A DNA stretch of 64,000 nt from Roseovarius sp. S88 (GTDB taxonomy: Bacteria > Pseudomonadota > Alphaproteobacteria > Rhodobacterales > Rhodobacteraceae), in assembly GCF_037023735.1 (NCBI RefSeq), contig NZ_CP146070.1, positions 37,004 through 101,003 on the forward strand, written 5' to 3'. Below, one piece after another: positions 51,995-60,164 of the stretch; within the stretch, counting starts at the first letter, position 1, and each line of letters begins with the position of its first letter. The position numbers and the translations under genes were made by a program. A model generated the notes under the pieces. That model did no database searches and had not been told where the DNA came from. It saw nothing but the letters and a program-made list of their open reading frames with translations.

Positions 51995-52576
51995 TTATCC
52001 AAAGAACCTAGGTGTCACTTTCAAGTAGGCTTCGTAAGCTTCGCCGTAGCGTTCTTTCATCCAACTTTCCTCTGCATGGGGTGCAAAAAGAAGAACAGTT
52101 ATTGCAGCCGCGCCCACGAGAAGTGCCGCTACGGAAGAGGAAAGCAGGAGCCATCCTAAAATCATGCAGGCATCTGCAACATATTGCGGATTTCGCGAGT
52201 AGCGATACAGGCCGTCGGTCTTAAGCGTACCCTGAGCACCACCTGTCTGAGCAATTCCAAATCCTCGGACGGCACTCCAGACCACGATATTCGACAATAC
52301 GATGATTGGGATGCCCAACCCATACCGCATCCAAACCGGCAACTCCATTTGGCCCCAGCCAATCACTCCAAGTGCAATGAGCGTCCCAAACAATGCGAAG
52401 GTGGGAACCCAAACAAGGATCGGCGTCCAGACACTGTAGGCTTTCGGTGGCCATATGCGCCTCGCAGGACAGGCGATCGACCAAACCAGCGCACCGAGAG
52501 TTGCCACGGCAATCAAAAGGCCGATGATTATAAGCACGGAAGACACCTGAGACCTACTGACTGTGGAGCTTGTCAT
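51995..52576 (-). CDS. Isoprenylcysteine-methyltransferase-like membrane protein
   Basis: A 193-residue membrane protein with about five hydrophobic segments. The C-terminal motif is that of the ICMT/phospholipid methyltransferase family: TDGLYRYSRNPQYVADACMILGWLL, then ESWMKERYGEAYEAYLKVTPRFF. Members methylate small or lipid substrates using SAM; several sit beside metal resistance genes. The start is uncertain: ATG at 52576 overlaps the exporter gene, whereas a GTG at 52546 would start 8 bp after its stop. Confidence 0.8.
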   Translation of the reverse strand: MTSSTVSRSQVSSVLIIIGLLIAVATLGALVWSIACPARRIWPPKAYSVWTPILVWVPTFALFGTLIALGVIGWGQMELPVWMRYGLGIPIIVLSNIVVWSAVRGFGIAQTGGAQGTLKTDGLYRYSRNPQYVADACMILGWLLLSSSVAALLVGAAAITVLLFAPHAEESWMKERYGEAYEAYLKVTPRFFG

Positions 52577-53492
52577 GGCCGAACAGTGGAGCCTTACCGT
52601 CACAGACACCGTTGCGCTCGAACTCTAGCGTGGAATGTGTAATCCCGAATTCTGCACCAATTCGTGACTTTAACTCAGACTTTAACTGCTCTAGCCGGGC
52701 CCAAGCTGTGTCCTCAACGACGACATGTGCATCGAGTGCTGGTGCGTTTTCTTCCATCTGCCACAAGTGCACGTGGTGGACGTCCTTAACGCCATCTGTT
52801 TGGCGCAGAACGGCCACCACCTCCCCTCCGTCGATGTCCGGTGGACTGCCGAGCATAAGCGTCCGGATCGGGCCACCAATCTCAGCGAATGCCAGGTACA
52901 GGATGTAAATCGCGATCCCAATCGTGATCGCGGGATCAACCCAACGCATGTCGTAGAGAATAATGAGCGTGCCGCCGACGATCACGGCGACCGAGGCCAA
53001 AGCGTCGGACAGGTTGTGCAGGAACAAGGCGCGGATGTTCTGGCTGCCCTTCTGCATAGAATAGGTCAGCGCCGCTGTCAGGGCGTCGATCACCAACGCT
53101 AATCCCGCGATGATGACGACAGTCCACCCCTGAACCTCGGGTGGTTCAAACAAGCGCATGCCGCCTTCGTAGATCAGATAAAGGCCGATCATGATCAGCG
53201 TCGTGTAATTGATCAGTGCTGCCACGGTCTCGATCCGGCCATAGCCAAACGTCATCCGTTCATCGGCAGGCCGACGCGCGATCTTGCGGGCCGCAAAGGC
53301 AATGACAAGCGCCGCCATGTCCGAGAAGTTATGGAGCGCATCCGCGATCAGAGCGAGTGAGCCTGCAAAAATGCCGCCCACGATCTGCGCAACGGTCAGA
53401 AGACCGTTGGCCCAAATCGCAATGGCCACGCGGCGATCCCCGCTGGATGGGTCCAAGTGGGCATGGCTATGACCGTGGTGATCATGCGGCAT
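52554..53492 (-). CDS. Cation diffusion facilitator exporter
   Basis: A 312-residue CDF transporter that exports divalent metals (Zn, Cd, Co type) by proton exchange. A His-rich N-terminus (HDHHGHSHAH) precedes six membrane segments. Segment 2 contains the metal-binding pattern ALHNFSDMAALVIA, and segment 5 contains LHNLSDALASVAV. A cytoplasmic C-terminal domain follows. I start at the ATG at 53492. It overlaps both neighbouring genes slightly and lies downstream of a MerR-type operator, so metal-induced expression is likely. Confidence 0.92.
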   Translation of the reverse strand: MPHDHHGHSHAHLDPSSGDRRVAIAIWANGLLTVAQIVGGIFAGSLALIADALHNFSDMAALVIAFAARKIARRPADERMTFGYGRIETVAALINYTTLIMIGLYLIYEGGMRLFEPPEVQGWTVVIIAGLALVIDALTAALTYSMQKGSQNIRALFLHNLSDALASVAVIVGGTLIILYDMRWVDPAITIGIAIYILYLAFAEIGGPIRTLMLGSPPDIDGGEVVAVLRQTDGVKDVHHVHLWQMEENAPALDAHVVVEDTAWARLEQLKSELKSRIGAEFGITHSTLEFERNGVCDGKAPLFGHDKLHSQ

Positions 53493-54243
53493 GGGTCTCT
53501 CCCTCATGCTGGTGCGCAACGGACGCGTCGGGTTTCAGACGGCCCGCGCGGAAGGCTCGCACGCGGGCGTTCATCCAATGCCGGATGATGTTGCGATAGA
53601 GCCAACCGCGCAGACGACCGAACTTCTGCTCATGTTCTGCATAGAAGACGTCGGGCGTGTCGAAAGTTCCAAAATCCTGAACGATCCCGGTTTCCTGAAT
53701 GTAGGTGTCCTGGCCGTTCCATTCGACGGGCGGCGCGCTCAGGCAATCCGTTCCCGCGCCGAAACCGCACAGGTTCTCGCGGTCGGCAAACGAAGATTGC
53801 AGAATCTTCAGAAATGCGCTGTCAAGAATGAAGCCTTCCAGGTTGATCCATCTGCCGTCCAGTTCGACCTCGATCCACGAGTGTAGGATCTCTTCCGGTG
53901 CAATTGGGTAGACTAGTTCCGGCACAACGCCGCGCTGAAGGCCCTTGTGGATCGTGAACCCGTGGATCCTGCACTTTATGCCTACACCCCGAAGGAGCGC
54001 CATAAGGAGCGTGCCCTTGGTGTTACACTGACCATAGCCATCGGACAGCACCTCGGACGCTGGAATGTCGTCGGCGCGGTTGTATCCGAAGGCGATTTCG
54101 TTGCGCACAAAGTCATAGACAGCTCCGATTTTGTCGGTATCGGACAGATCGCGCCAGCCCCTTCCATCAATTAACTGCGCGATAGGGGCCGCGCCAAAAT
54201 CCAGGATTGGGGTTGCCGTCAGCAAGGGGTTTTCATGTGCCAC
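53482..54243 (-). CDS. Transglutaminase-like domain protein
   Basis: A 253-residue soluble protein with a transglutaminase/cysteine-protease-like core: GYGQCNTKGTLLMALLRGVGIKCRIHG with the candidate nucleophile Cys73, and HSWIEVELDGRWINLEG supplying His and Asp-like partners. No signal peptide. The role beside a metal exporter is unknown. It is the first gene after a MerR-type operator, and its stop overlaps the exporter start, so the two form an operon. Confidence 0.85.
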   Translation of the reverse strand: MAHENPLLTATPILDFGAAPIAQLIDGRGWRDLSDTDKIGAVYDFVRNEIAFGYNRADDIPASEVLSDGYGQCNTKGTLLMALLRGVGIKCRIHGFTIHKGLQRGVVPELVYPIAPEEILHSWIEVELDGRWINLEGFILDSAFLKILQSSFADRENLCGFGAGTDCLSAPPVEWNGQDTYIQETGIVQDFGTFDTPDVFYAEHEQKFGRLRGWLYRNIIRHWMNARVRAFRAGRLKPDASVAHQHEGETHAA

Positions 54244-54282
54244 AATGGGTCTCCTCGAATCTTTCGAGGATATAAATAATTG

Positions 54283-54303
54283 CTACAGTCACTGTAGGTT
54301 CAA
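54283..54303 (-). promoter_or_regulatory. MerR-type operator for the exporter operon
   Basis: A perfect dyad CTACAGT-C-ACTGTAG (54283-54297) directly follows a TTGAAC -35-like hexamer on the - strand (complement of 54298-54303). This is the stretched spacer-dyad layout that MerR-family activators bind. It lies between merR and the transglutaminase gene. Confidence 0.75.
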
Positions 54304-54334
54304 GTAAGAATATCGAAAAGTTTGCCGTGCCTTT

Positions 54335-54763
54335 TCAGGCGCCAATCTGATCGTGCTCGGTCAGACACTCTGAATGGTCTCTAAGCACCTCAAGAACACG
54401 GCATTGCGCGGCGTTACCGCCGCTGCATTCCTTGACCATGCGCTTCAGTTCCGCGCGCAACGCTTTCAACCGTTCCATCCTCTGCTCAACGAGCTTCAAT
54501 TGTCGGCGCGCGATTTCATCAGCTTCATGACAGGGCCGATCCGGTGCGTCCGACAAATCAAGTAACTCGCGGATCGCGTCGAGTGGAAACCCCAATTGTC
54601 TGCTATGCCGGATGAATGCGAGACGATCGAGCTCAGCGTCACCATAGCGTCTTTGCCCGCCTTCGGTTCGGCCGGGCTCCGGCATCAGGCCTATCTGCTC
54701 ATAGTACCGGATTGTCTGAACCTTGGTGCCGGTCTTCTTCGCGAGCGTACCAATCGTGAGCAT
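54335..54763 (-). CDS. MerR-family metal-responsive regulator (CadR/PbrR/ZntR type)
   Basis: A 142-residue regulator. The N-terminal HTH (IGTLAKKTGTKVQTIRYYEQIGLMPEP) and the dimerisation helix are followed by a metal-binding arrangement C78-H79, C113, C121 and C133. This resembles CadR, PbrR and ZntR rather than the copper sensor CueR. It would activate the two MerR-type promoters found on either side (54283-54303 and 54869-54899) on binding Zn, Cd or Pb; the exact metal cannot be told. Confidence 0.92.
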   Translation of the reverse strand: MLTIGTLAKKTGTKVQTIRYYEQIGLMPEPGRTEGGQRRYGDAELDRLAFIRHSRQLGFPLDAIRELLDLSDAPDRPCHEADEIARRQLKLVEQRMERLKALRAELKRMVKECSGGNAAQCRVLEVLRDHSECLTEHDQIGA

Positions 54764-54868
54764 GATGAAACCCCGTTAATCCTCCAGTGAATGTAGATTT
54801 GTCTCGCCTGTAGCGCAACCGCGGAACTCACGTTTTGGCGATCTCCGGCGCGCGCTTTACAAAACCTC

Positions 54869-54899
54869 TTGAACCTACAGTTGCTAGAGGGTGTAACCC
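54869..54899 (+). promoter_or_regulatory. MerR-type operator for the copper/thiol operon
   Basis: TTGAAC (54869-54874) is followed by an imperfect dyad ACCTACAGTTGCTAGAGGGT and a TAACCC -10-like hexamer at about 19 bp spacing. It strongly resembles CadR/PbrR-type promoters and the sister site at 54283-54303. It points toward the SCO1 gene. Confidence 0.72.
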
Positions 54900-54934
54900 A
54901 GCTTGAAAATTAAGAATCAAACAGGCAGGACGAA

Positions 54935-55963
54935 TTGCGTCTTTCAGGCATACAAAAGGTTTTATGGGTTCTGGCAGGCACAGCGCTTCTTGTGTTTGCG
55001 GTTTTTCAGTTTGCCGGACATCGGACCGATACCGACGCAGACATGTCTGACCCAGCCTTTCGCGCGGCGTTCGAACTGACAGATCACCAGGGAATGATCC
55101 AGACCGAGCGCGACTTCTCCGGGCGGTGGATGCTCGTCTTTTTCGGCTTCGCGAACTGTCCGGATGTGTGCCCAACAACGCTCGCCGAAGTTGCAGCCGT
55201 CATGGAAGACCTGGGAACGGATGCAGAAAAAGTACAAGCGATCTTCATTACGATTGATCCTGAACGCGACACTCCCGCTGCGCTGGCCGAGTTCGTGCCC
55301 TTGTTTGATGCAGGTATCATCGGGCTGACCGGAACGCCGGAGCAGATCGCAGAGACGTCTGAGACCTTTCCGATCTTCTATGAGCGGATTGAAGAAGCCT
55401 CCGCGCCAGATGGCTACACAATGGGCCATACATCGCATTTGTTCCTGTTCGATCCCGACGCGGGCTTCGCGGATCTCGTGGGCTTACGGCACACCCGCCG
55501 AAGAGATCCTCGCCGACCTAAGAGAGAGGCTCTGACCGAAATGACCCGCATATACGGAGAAACGGCCCTCGGGCTGGCGTGGGTGATCGCGCTTGCAGCC
55601 TCGCTGGCCGTTCTGTTCATTGGCGAGGTCCTGGGGCAGACACCCTGCCTGCTCTGTTGGTTCCAACGGGCCTTCATGTTTCCCCTCGCCATTGTGCTAG
55701 GACTTGGCCTCTGGTGGCGAGATGATCGCGTGGGCCGGTATGGGATCGCGCTTGCCATTGGCGGTGCCGCTGTCGCGCTCTGGCACCTGGGGCTTTATTT
55801 CGGTGTCATCCCGGAACGGATTCAACCCTGCACCGCAACAGGCCCCTCCTGCACGGACGACAACCAATTGGTGTTGGGCGTCCCAATCCCGCTGATGGCG
55901 CTTGCTGCTTTTGCCGCAATCGCGGCGCTGTCCGCTCTTTCTTTAAAGGACAAACACGCATGA
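54935..55963 (+). CDS. SCO1 joined to DsbB by an apparent +1 frameshift
   Basis: As written, a 342-residue reading from a TTG preceded by AGGA. Residues 1 to about 180 are a SCO1/SenC copper chaperone: one membrane anchor, CPDVC (C75, C79) and later HTSHLF. The rest is a four-helix DsbB. An extra G in GGG (55480-55482) appears to join them: without it SCO1 would continue as VAYGTPAEEILADLRERL and stop at 55533-55535. The DsbB ATG lies at 55541. So the fusion is likely a mutation or sequence error rather than a designed protein. Confidence 0.8.
   Translation: MRLSGIQKVLWVLAGTALLVFAVFQFAGHRTDTDADMSDPAFRAAFELTDHQGMIQTERDFSGRWMLVFFGFANCPDVCPTTLAEVAAVMEDLGTDAEKVQAIFITIDPERDTPAALAEFVPLFDAGIIGLTGTPEQIAETSETFPIFYERIEEASAPDGYTMGHTSHLFLFDPDAGFADLVGLRHTRRRDPRRPKREALTEMTRIYGETALGLAWVIALAASLAVLFIGEVLGQTPCLLCWFQRAFMFPLAIVLGLGLWWRDDRVGRYGIALAIGGAAVALWHLGLYFGVIPERIQPCTATGPSCTDDNQLVLGVPIPLMALAAFAAIAALSALSLKDKHA
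55541..55963 (+). CDS. DsbB-like disulphide oxidoreductase (own start)
   Basis: A 140-residue membrane protein that begins at the ATG at 55541, in frame with the tail of the joined reading above. It has four hydrophobic segments, a CLLC active site (TPCLLCWFQRAF) and a second cysteine pair (PCTATGPSC), as in DsbB. It would reoxidise the DsbA-like protein encoded next, whose ATG overlaps its stop by 4 bp. Confidence 0.75.
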   Translation: MTRIYGETALGLAWVIALAASLAVLFIGEVLGQTPCLLCWFQRAFMFPLAIVLGLGLWWRDDRVGRYGIALAIGGAAVALWHLGLYFGVIPERIQPCTATGPSCTDDNQLVLGVPIPLMALAAFAAIAALSALSLKDKHA

Positions 55964-56619
55964 ACCGTCGTGGCCTCATTCTCTCTGTAGCAGCCCTAGG
56001 CGCCGCCGCTTTCGGGGGAGCAACTTGGTATGTAAACCGCCCTGCCCCGGTATCTGAGACAGAAGCCGTCGCCCCGGAATTGGCAGAAGTTCTGATACGG
56101 CCCTACTCTCCTGTTCTTGGTCCGGAGGACGCGCCTGTAACCATCGTCGAGTTTTTCGATCCCGCCTGCGAGGCCTGCCGGGCGTTTCATCCTATTGTGA
56201 AGGACATCATGGCTGAGCATGGCGATGCCGTGCGCGTCGTCATCCGCTACACGCCGTTTCATGGTGAGGGCTCGGAAGTAGCCATCCGCGTTCTTGAGGC
56301 CGCGCGCATGCAAGGCGTCTTCGAACCTGTATTGGAGGCTGTCCTGCGGGATCAGCCCCAATGGGCTTCTCATGGCGGCATGCGGCCGGAGTTGCTGATC
56401 GGGATAGCAGCATCTGCCGGACTGGATCCAGAAGCAGCGCAGGCGCAACTTCTTGCGCCACAGACAACCGGCGTTCTCAATCAGGATCGCGCCGATGTAG
56501 AGACCGTCGGTGTGCGCCAAACACCAACCTTCTTCGTCAACGGCAAACCGCTGGATCCATTTGGGGAGGCGGAGTTGCGCCGTTTGGTGGCAGATGAAGT
56601 CACGGCGGCCAACAGTTGA
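55960..56619 (+). CDS. DsbA-like thioredoxin-fold protein
   Basis: A 219-residue periplasmic thiol oxidoreductase. One N-terminal signal-anchor is followed by PAPVSETEAV and a thioredoxin fold with C70-EA-C73 (FFDPACEACRAFHP) and the cis-Pro loop VRQTPTFFVNGKP. CEAC is not the classical CPHC, so its redox bias may differ. Together with DsbB it forms an oxidation pair, probably for copper-site or exported proteins in this operon. Confidence 0.88.
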   Translation: MNRRGLILSVAALGAAAFGGATWYVNRPAPVSETEAVAPELAEVLIRPYSPVLGPEDAPVTIVEFFDPACEACRAFHPIVKDIMAEHGDAVRVVIRYTPFHGEGSEVAIRVLEAARMQGVFEPVLEAVLRDQPQWASHGGMRPELLIGIAASAGLDPEAAQAQLLAPQTTGVLNQDRADVETVGVRQTPTFFVNGKPLDPFGEAELRRLVADEVTAANS

Positions 56620-56645
56620 CGCATGAGAGAAAAGGGAAAATCAAA

Positions 56646-57110
56646 GTGAAGACAGTAGTCTATGGCCTGATGGCCGCCCTCATGTTCGCATCAAACGCCG
56701 CAATGCCCGCTATCGCTGGTTCCGAGGACATTGTCGTCGAAGATGCCTGGGCGCGCGCGTCAATCGGCGTAAACCGTCCGGGGGCCGCGTATATGACAAT
56801 CCGCAATACAGGCGAGGAGGCTGTGACACTCACCGGCCTCCGCACGGATTTGGCGATGATGCCTGATATTCACCAGACATCCACAAATGCCGAAGGTGTC
56901 AGCTCGATGGCCCCCGCAGGCGAGATCGAGATTGCACCGGGTGAAGCTGTGTCACTAGAACCGGGCGGCCTGCACGCCATGCTGATGCGCTTGCAGCGAC
57001 CGATGGCCGAGGGAGAAAGCTTCTCTTTGACACTCGACTTCTCGGACGGCGGTGAGATCATGGTCGAGGTTCCGATTCTGGGTATTGCCGCGCGCGGTCC
57101 AGAGGGCTGA
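56646..57110 (+). CDS. PCu(A)C periplasmic copper chaperone
   Basis: A 154-residue secreted protein from a GTG with AAGGG upstream. The signal peptide ends near IAG. The PCuAC motif is visible as MPDIHQTS, later GLHAMLMRLQRP: an H-Met set binding Cu(I). Such chaperones deliver copper to SCO1 and cytochrome oxidase. It sits between DsbA-like and a second SCO1, and overlaps the latter by one base. Confidence 0.9.
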   Translation: MKTVVYGLMAALMFASNAAMPAIAGSEDIVVEDAWARASIGVNRPGAAYMTIRNTGEEAVTLTGLRTDLAMMPDIHQTSTNAEGVSSMAPAGEIEIAPGEAVSLEPGGLHAMLMRLQRPMAEGESFSLTLDFSDGGEIMVEVPILGIAARGPEG

Positions 57111-57892
57111 TGATCCGACGCACGGCCCTCAAGTATGCCTTCACAGGTATCGCGGCGGTTGCCCTGACACTTGTTGTCGGGTGGTGGCGGGTTGATGGCC
57201 CCGGTGCGCCCGAACAGACGGAACTTCGACCGGTCGCCCTATCCAAAATGGAATTCCGCCTCTCCGATCACGAGGGAAACGAGGTTGGACCCGAAACCCT
57301 AATCGGCAGCCCGACGATGGTCTTCTTCGGCTTCACCTACTGCCCAGACGTTTGTCCGACGACATTGTCGGACATCTCCGGCTGGCTTGATGACCTCGGC
57401 GAAGAGGCGGAGGGGATGAATGTGGTGTTCATCACCGTCGATCCGGAGCGGGATACTATCAAGGCGATGGCCGAATATGTTGGCTACTTCCATCCATCGA
57501 TACGCGGGTGGACTGGCCCGGAAGAGGAAATTGCGCGCGCGGCACAGGGCTTCCGCGCACGCTATGAGCGGGTGCCGACCGACGGCGGCGATTACACCAT
57601 GAACCACACCGCCAGCGTTTTCCTGTTCGACGCCGAAGGCCGGTTCACCACCATGATCGACTATCACGAGCCGAAGGAATTCGCGGTGCCGAAAATCCAG
57701 CGTGCGCTCAATGAAGAAACTGAGGGGCAACATGAAGATCAGACTAATCACGGCAGGCTTCGGAATTTTCGCGGCACTAACGGCCGGGGGTTTGGCAATA
57801 TCGGGTATCTGGTCGAAGGATCCGGTCCCTCCAGATCTGGCCGCTGCCACCGCGTGGTCGCCAGCTCAGCTCCGGCTTCCCACATCTATTGA
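57110..57892 (+). CDS. SCO1/SenC copper chaperone with extended tail
   Basis: A second SCO1-like protein with one N-terminal anchor, CPDVC (C78, C82) and YTMNHTASVFLFD for the copper-binding His. The SCO1 fold should end near KIQRALNE (about residue 205). The frame, however, continues 55 residues and overlaps the next gene by 161 bp, which suggests a lost or shifted stop. The core is intact, so the protein may still be functional. Confidence 0.85.
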   Translation: MIRRTALKYAFTGIAAVALTLVVGWWRVDGPGAPEQTELRPVALSKMEFRLSDHEGNEVGPETLIGSPTMVFFGFTYCPDVCPTTLSDISGWLDDLGEEAEGMNVVFITVDPERDTIKAMAEYVGYFHPSIRGWTGPEEEIARAAQGFRARYERVPTDGGDYTMNHTASVFLFDAEGRFTTMIDYHEPKEFAVPKIQRALNEETEGQHEDQTNHGRLRNFRGTNGRGFGNIGYLVEGSGPSRSGRCHRVVASSAPASHIY

Positions 57893-59105
57893 AACGGAAT
57901 TGCCGCAATTCGCACAACCAAGTGCGGCGCCCGCAAGACCACTCCAGCCCATGCCACAGCTGAATGTCGCGATCGCAGATACTCTCTTACCGACGATAGA
58001 ACCTCCGCTCGCCAACTGGTCACGCGATATCGCCACCGGCGAGACGCTCGACACCGTTCTTGAAGAAGCAGGTCTTTCAGCGACCGACCGTACCGAGGTC
58101 GCTCTGGCCCTCGGCGCGGAATATGATCTGAGGCGACTTAGGCCGGGGCACTCGGTCACCGTTGTCTCGACGATGGACGGCAGCCCGCGCAGCGTCGCGC
58201 TCTCCGTCGAGGACGGTGTGCGGATCGAGGCGATCTTTGGCGAAGAGCTGGCCACGCAGGTCGTGACCCCGGATCCCGAGTTCATAACATTGGCGGGCGA
58301 AGCAGTGATCGACAGCTCGCTTTTCGCCGCGCTCGAAGACGCTCGAATGCCCGCCCGCTTCGCTGTCGATCTGGCACAGATGCTGGGTGGAACCGTTGAC
58401 TTCCGTCGTGAGATGACCGGCGGAGAAACGCTTCGTCTACTGTGGCGCGAGGCCCGTGTTGGCAAAGACAGGATTGGCCAGCCGGAACTGACCTTTGCAT
58501 CGCTGGAGATAGGCGGCGCACTTTATGAGGTCGTCTGGCCGGAAAACGGGAGCGGTCAGGCAACGATCTACGTCGATGGCACGGTTCTCCGCGTTTTTGC
58601 ACAGCCTGTCGAAGGGGCGCGATTAAGCTCGGTATTTGGACGCCGTACGCACCCGGTCTACGGCAATGTCCGGATGCACACAGGTGTCGATTTCGCGGCG
58701 GCAAGCGGAACGCCGGTTCAAGCGACAGCACCAGGACGGGTCAGCTTCATCGGCTGGCGGGGCGGCTATGGTCGCGTGGTCGAAATCGCCCACGGCTCAG
58801 ACACAATGACACGCTACGCGCATCTCAGCGCTGTACCCGAGGGCCTGGCACAAGGCCAACGCGTTGCGGCGGGAGATGTGATCGGTCGCGTCGGCGCGAC
58901 TGGCACGGCGACTGGTCCGAACCTGCACTACGAAGTCCTCGTGGATGGACGCCCTACTGACCCGCTCTCTGACGACCGACTTGCCGAAGCGGCTGAGAGC
59001 GAAGCGGATGATACAGCCGCGCTTTTGCGTCTGGCCGAGACGCGCGCGCTTCTGAATGAAAACCTCGGCAGCGAGATTGCCGAAACTACAACCGAAAGGC
59101 TCTGA
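57732..59105 (+). CDS. M23-family peptidase (LytM-like)
   Basis: A 457-residue exported protein that starts at the ATG at 57732 with GAGGGG upstream. It has an N-terminal anchor, a middle domain (residues about 90-270), and a C-terminal LytM domain: HPVYGNVRMHTGVDFAAA (His and Asp zinc ligands), GRVVEIAHG, RYAHLSAV and TGPNLHYEVLVDGRPTDP. The usual HLH reads NLH, so one His near the active site is replaced by Asn, which could lower activity. It may trim cell wall or act as a regulator of other hydrolases. Confidence 0.88.
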   Translation: MKIRLITAGFGIFAALTAGGLAISGIWSKDPVPPDLAAATAWSPAQLRLPTSIETELPQFAQPSAAPARPLQPMPQLNVAIADTLLPTIEPPLANWSRDIATGETLDTVLEEAGLSATDRTEVALALGAEYDLRRLRPGHSVTVVSTMDGSPRSVALSVEDGVRIEAIFGEELATQVVTPDPEFITLAGEAVIDSSLFAALEDARMPARFAVDLAQMLGGTVDFRREMTGGETLRLLWREARVGKDRIGQPELTFASLEIGGALYEVVWPENGSGQATIYVDGTVLRVFAQPVEGARLSSVFGRRTHPVYGNVRMHTGVDFAAASGTPVQATAPGRVSFIGWRGGYGRVVEIAHGSDTMTRYAHLSAVPEGLAQGQRVAAGDVIGRVGATGTATGPNLHYEVLVDGRPTDPLSDDRLAEAAESEADDTAALLRLAETRALLNENLGSEIAETTTERL

Positions 59106-59108
59106 CCC

Positions 59109-59564
59109 ATGAGACGCATGACCCAAGCTCTTGCCATCACACTCGCCCTTCTCCCGGCGGCGCAGGCCTTCGCGGAGGCAACCCCAATCGACGTCCGCAA
59201 GACCAATGGATGCGGTTGCTGTCTGTCCTGGATGAACCATCTCCAAGAGAACGGCTTCGCGCCAACGGGCCAGGACATGTTCGGCGGCCTTCTCGTTCGT
59301 TTCAAACTCGACAACGGAGTACCGCAGCGCATGGTCTCTTGTCACACCGGACTCGTTGACGGCTACGTGATCGAGGGTCATGTGCCTGCCGCCGACATCC
59401 GCCGCCTGTTAGAGGAGCGTCCCGATGCTGTAGGCCTGGCAGTGCCAGGAATGCCCTATGGTTCGCCCGGCATGGGACCCGAGGAGGACCGCGAGGCTTA
59501 CGACGTCTTCTTGATACAGGAGGACGGTTCGACCGAGATCTATTCGAGCTACCCCGAAGGCTGA
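59109..59564 (+). CDS. DUF411 metal-binding protein
   Basis: A 151-residue secreted protein with a signal peptide (ending FAEA) and the DUF411 pattern: TNGCGCCLSWMNHLQENGF, VPQRMVSCHTGLVDGYVIEGHVPA and IRRLLEERPDAVGLAVPGMP. DUF411 proteins are linked to copper resistance loci. The cysteine cluster and CHT motif are likely copper ligands. It is encoded 3 bp after the peptidase gene. Confidence 0.92.
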   Translation: MRRMTQALAITLALLPAAQAFAEATPIDVRKTNGCGCCLSWMNHLQENGFAPTGQDMFGGLLVRFKLDNGVPQRMVSCHTGLVDGYVIEGHVPAADIRRLLEERPDAVGLAVPGMPYGSPGMGPEEDREAYDVFLIQEDGSTEIYSSYPEG

Positions 59565-59648
59565 GCATGTTTAGGATGGGTTATACGTGCCCGAACATAC
59601 GCGGCGCATTCTCCGCGCTCATTGCCGACGTCTGGGGTGGGTGACGCA

Positions 59649-60131
59649 ATGCATTCGTTCAAAGGAGAACCAGCCATAGGGGTGCTGGCCGCCCTCACTT
59701 CCTTCGCGGTCGATCAGGTCACAAAGGCCATTGTCGTATCAAATGCGACCGCTTTGAATGCCGGGGTGTCGGTGGTCCCCGGGTTCAATCTTACGTTCCA
59801 CCGCAACGATGGCGTGACCTTTGGACTTCTCGGAGGTGCGCCGTGGTGGAGCCTCGTGGTTCTTGCACTCGCTGTCTGTGCCTGGCTCGCTATCATGATG
59901 CTTCGCACACGGAACCGCATCGAAGCGATTGCCTACGGTTCGATCCTCGGAGGCGCGCTCGGCAACGTTATTGACCGCGTGAGATTTCGGGCCGTGACAG
60001 ATTTCCTCGATTTCTATGTTGGCTCCGCGCACTGGCCGGCTTTCAACATGGCTGATTTTTTTGTGGTTGGCGGTGTCGGATTGCTTCTGATCCCGACGAA
60101 GTTTCTGAACCGGTCCCGGACTGACCCGTGA
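59649..60131 (+). CDS. lspA: Lipoprotein signal peptidase II-like
   Basis: A 160-residue inner-membrane aspartyl peptidase with four hydrophobic segments. The family motifs are visible: FHRNDGVTFGLL, GGALGNVIDRVRF (first catalytic Asp) and WPAFNMADFFVVGG (second). It processes prolipoproteins. Extra LspA copies accompany lead or cadmium resistance loci, for example pbrC; this copy may be dedicated to the element. It is the last gene of the copper/thiol block. Confidence 0.9.
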   Translation: MHSFKGEPAIGVLAALTSFAVDQVTKAIVVSNATALNAGVSVVPGFNLTFHRNDGVTFGLLGGAPWWSLVVLALAVCAWLAIMMLRTRNRIEAIAYGSILGGALGNVIDRVRFRAVTDFLDFYVGSAHWPAFNMADFFVVGGVGLLLIPTKFLNRSRTDP

Positions 60132-60164
60132 GCCAAACCTGATCAAGGTGCACGAAGAACAGCC

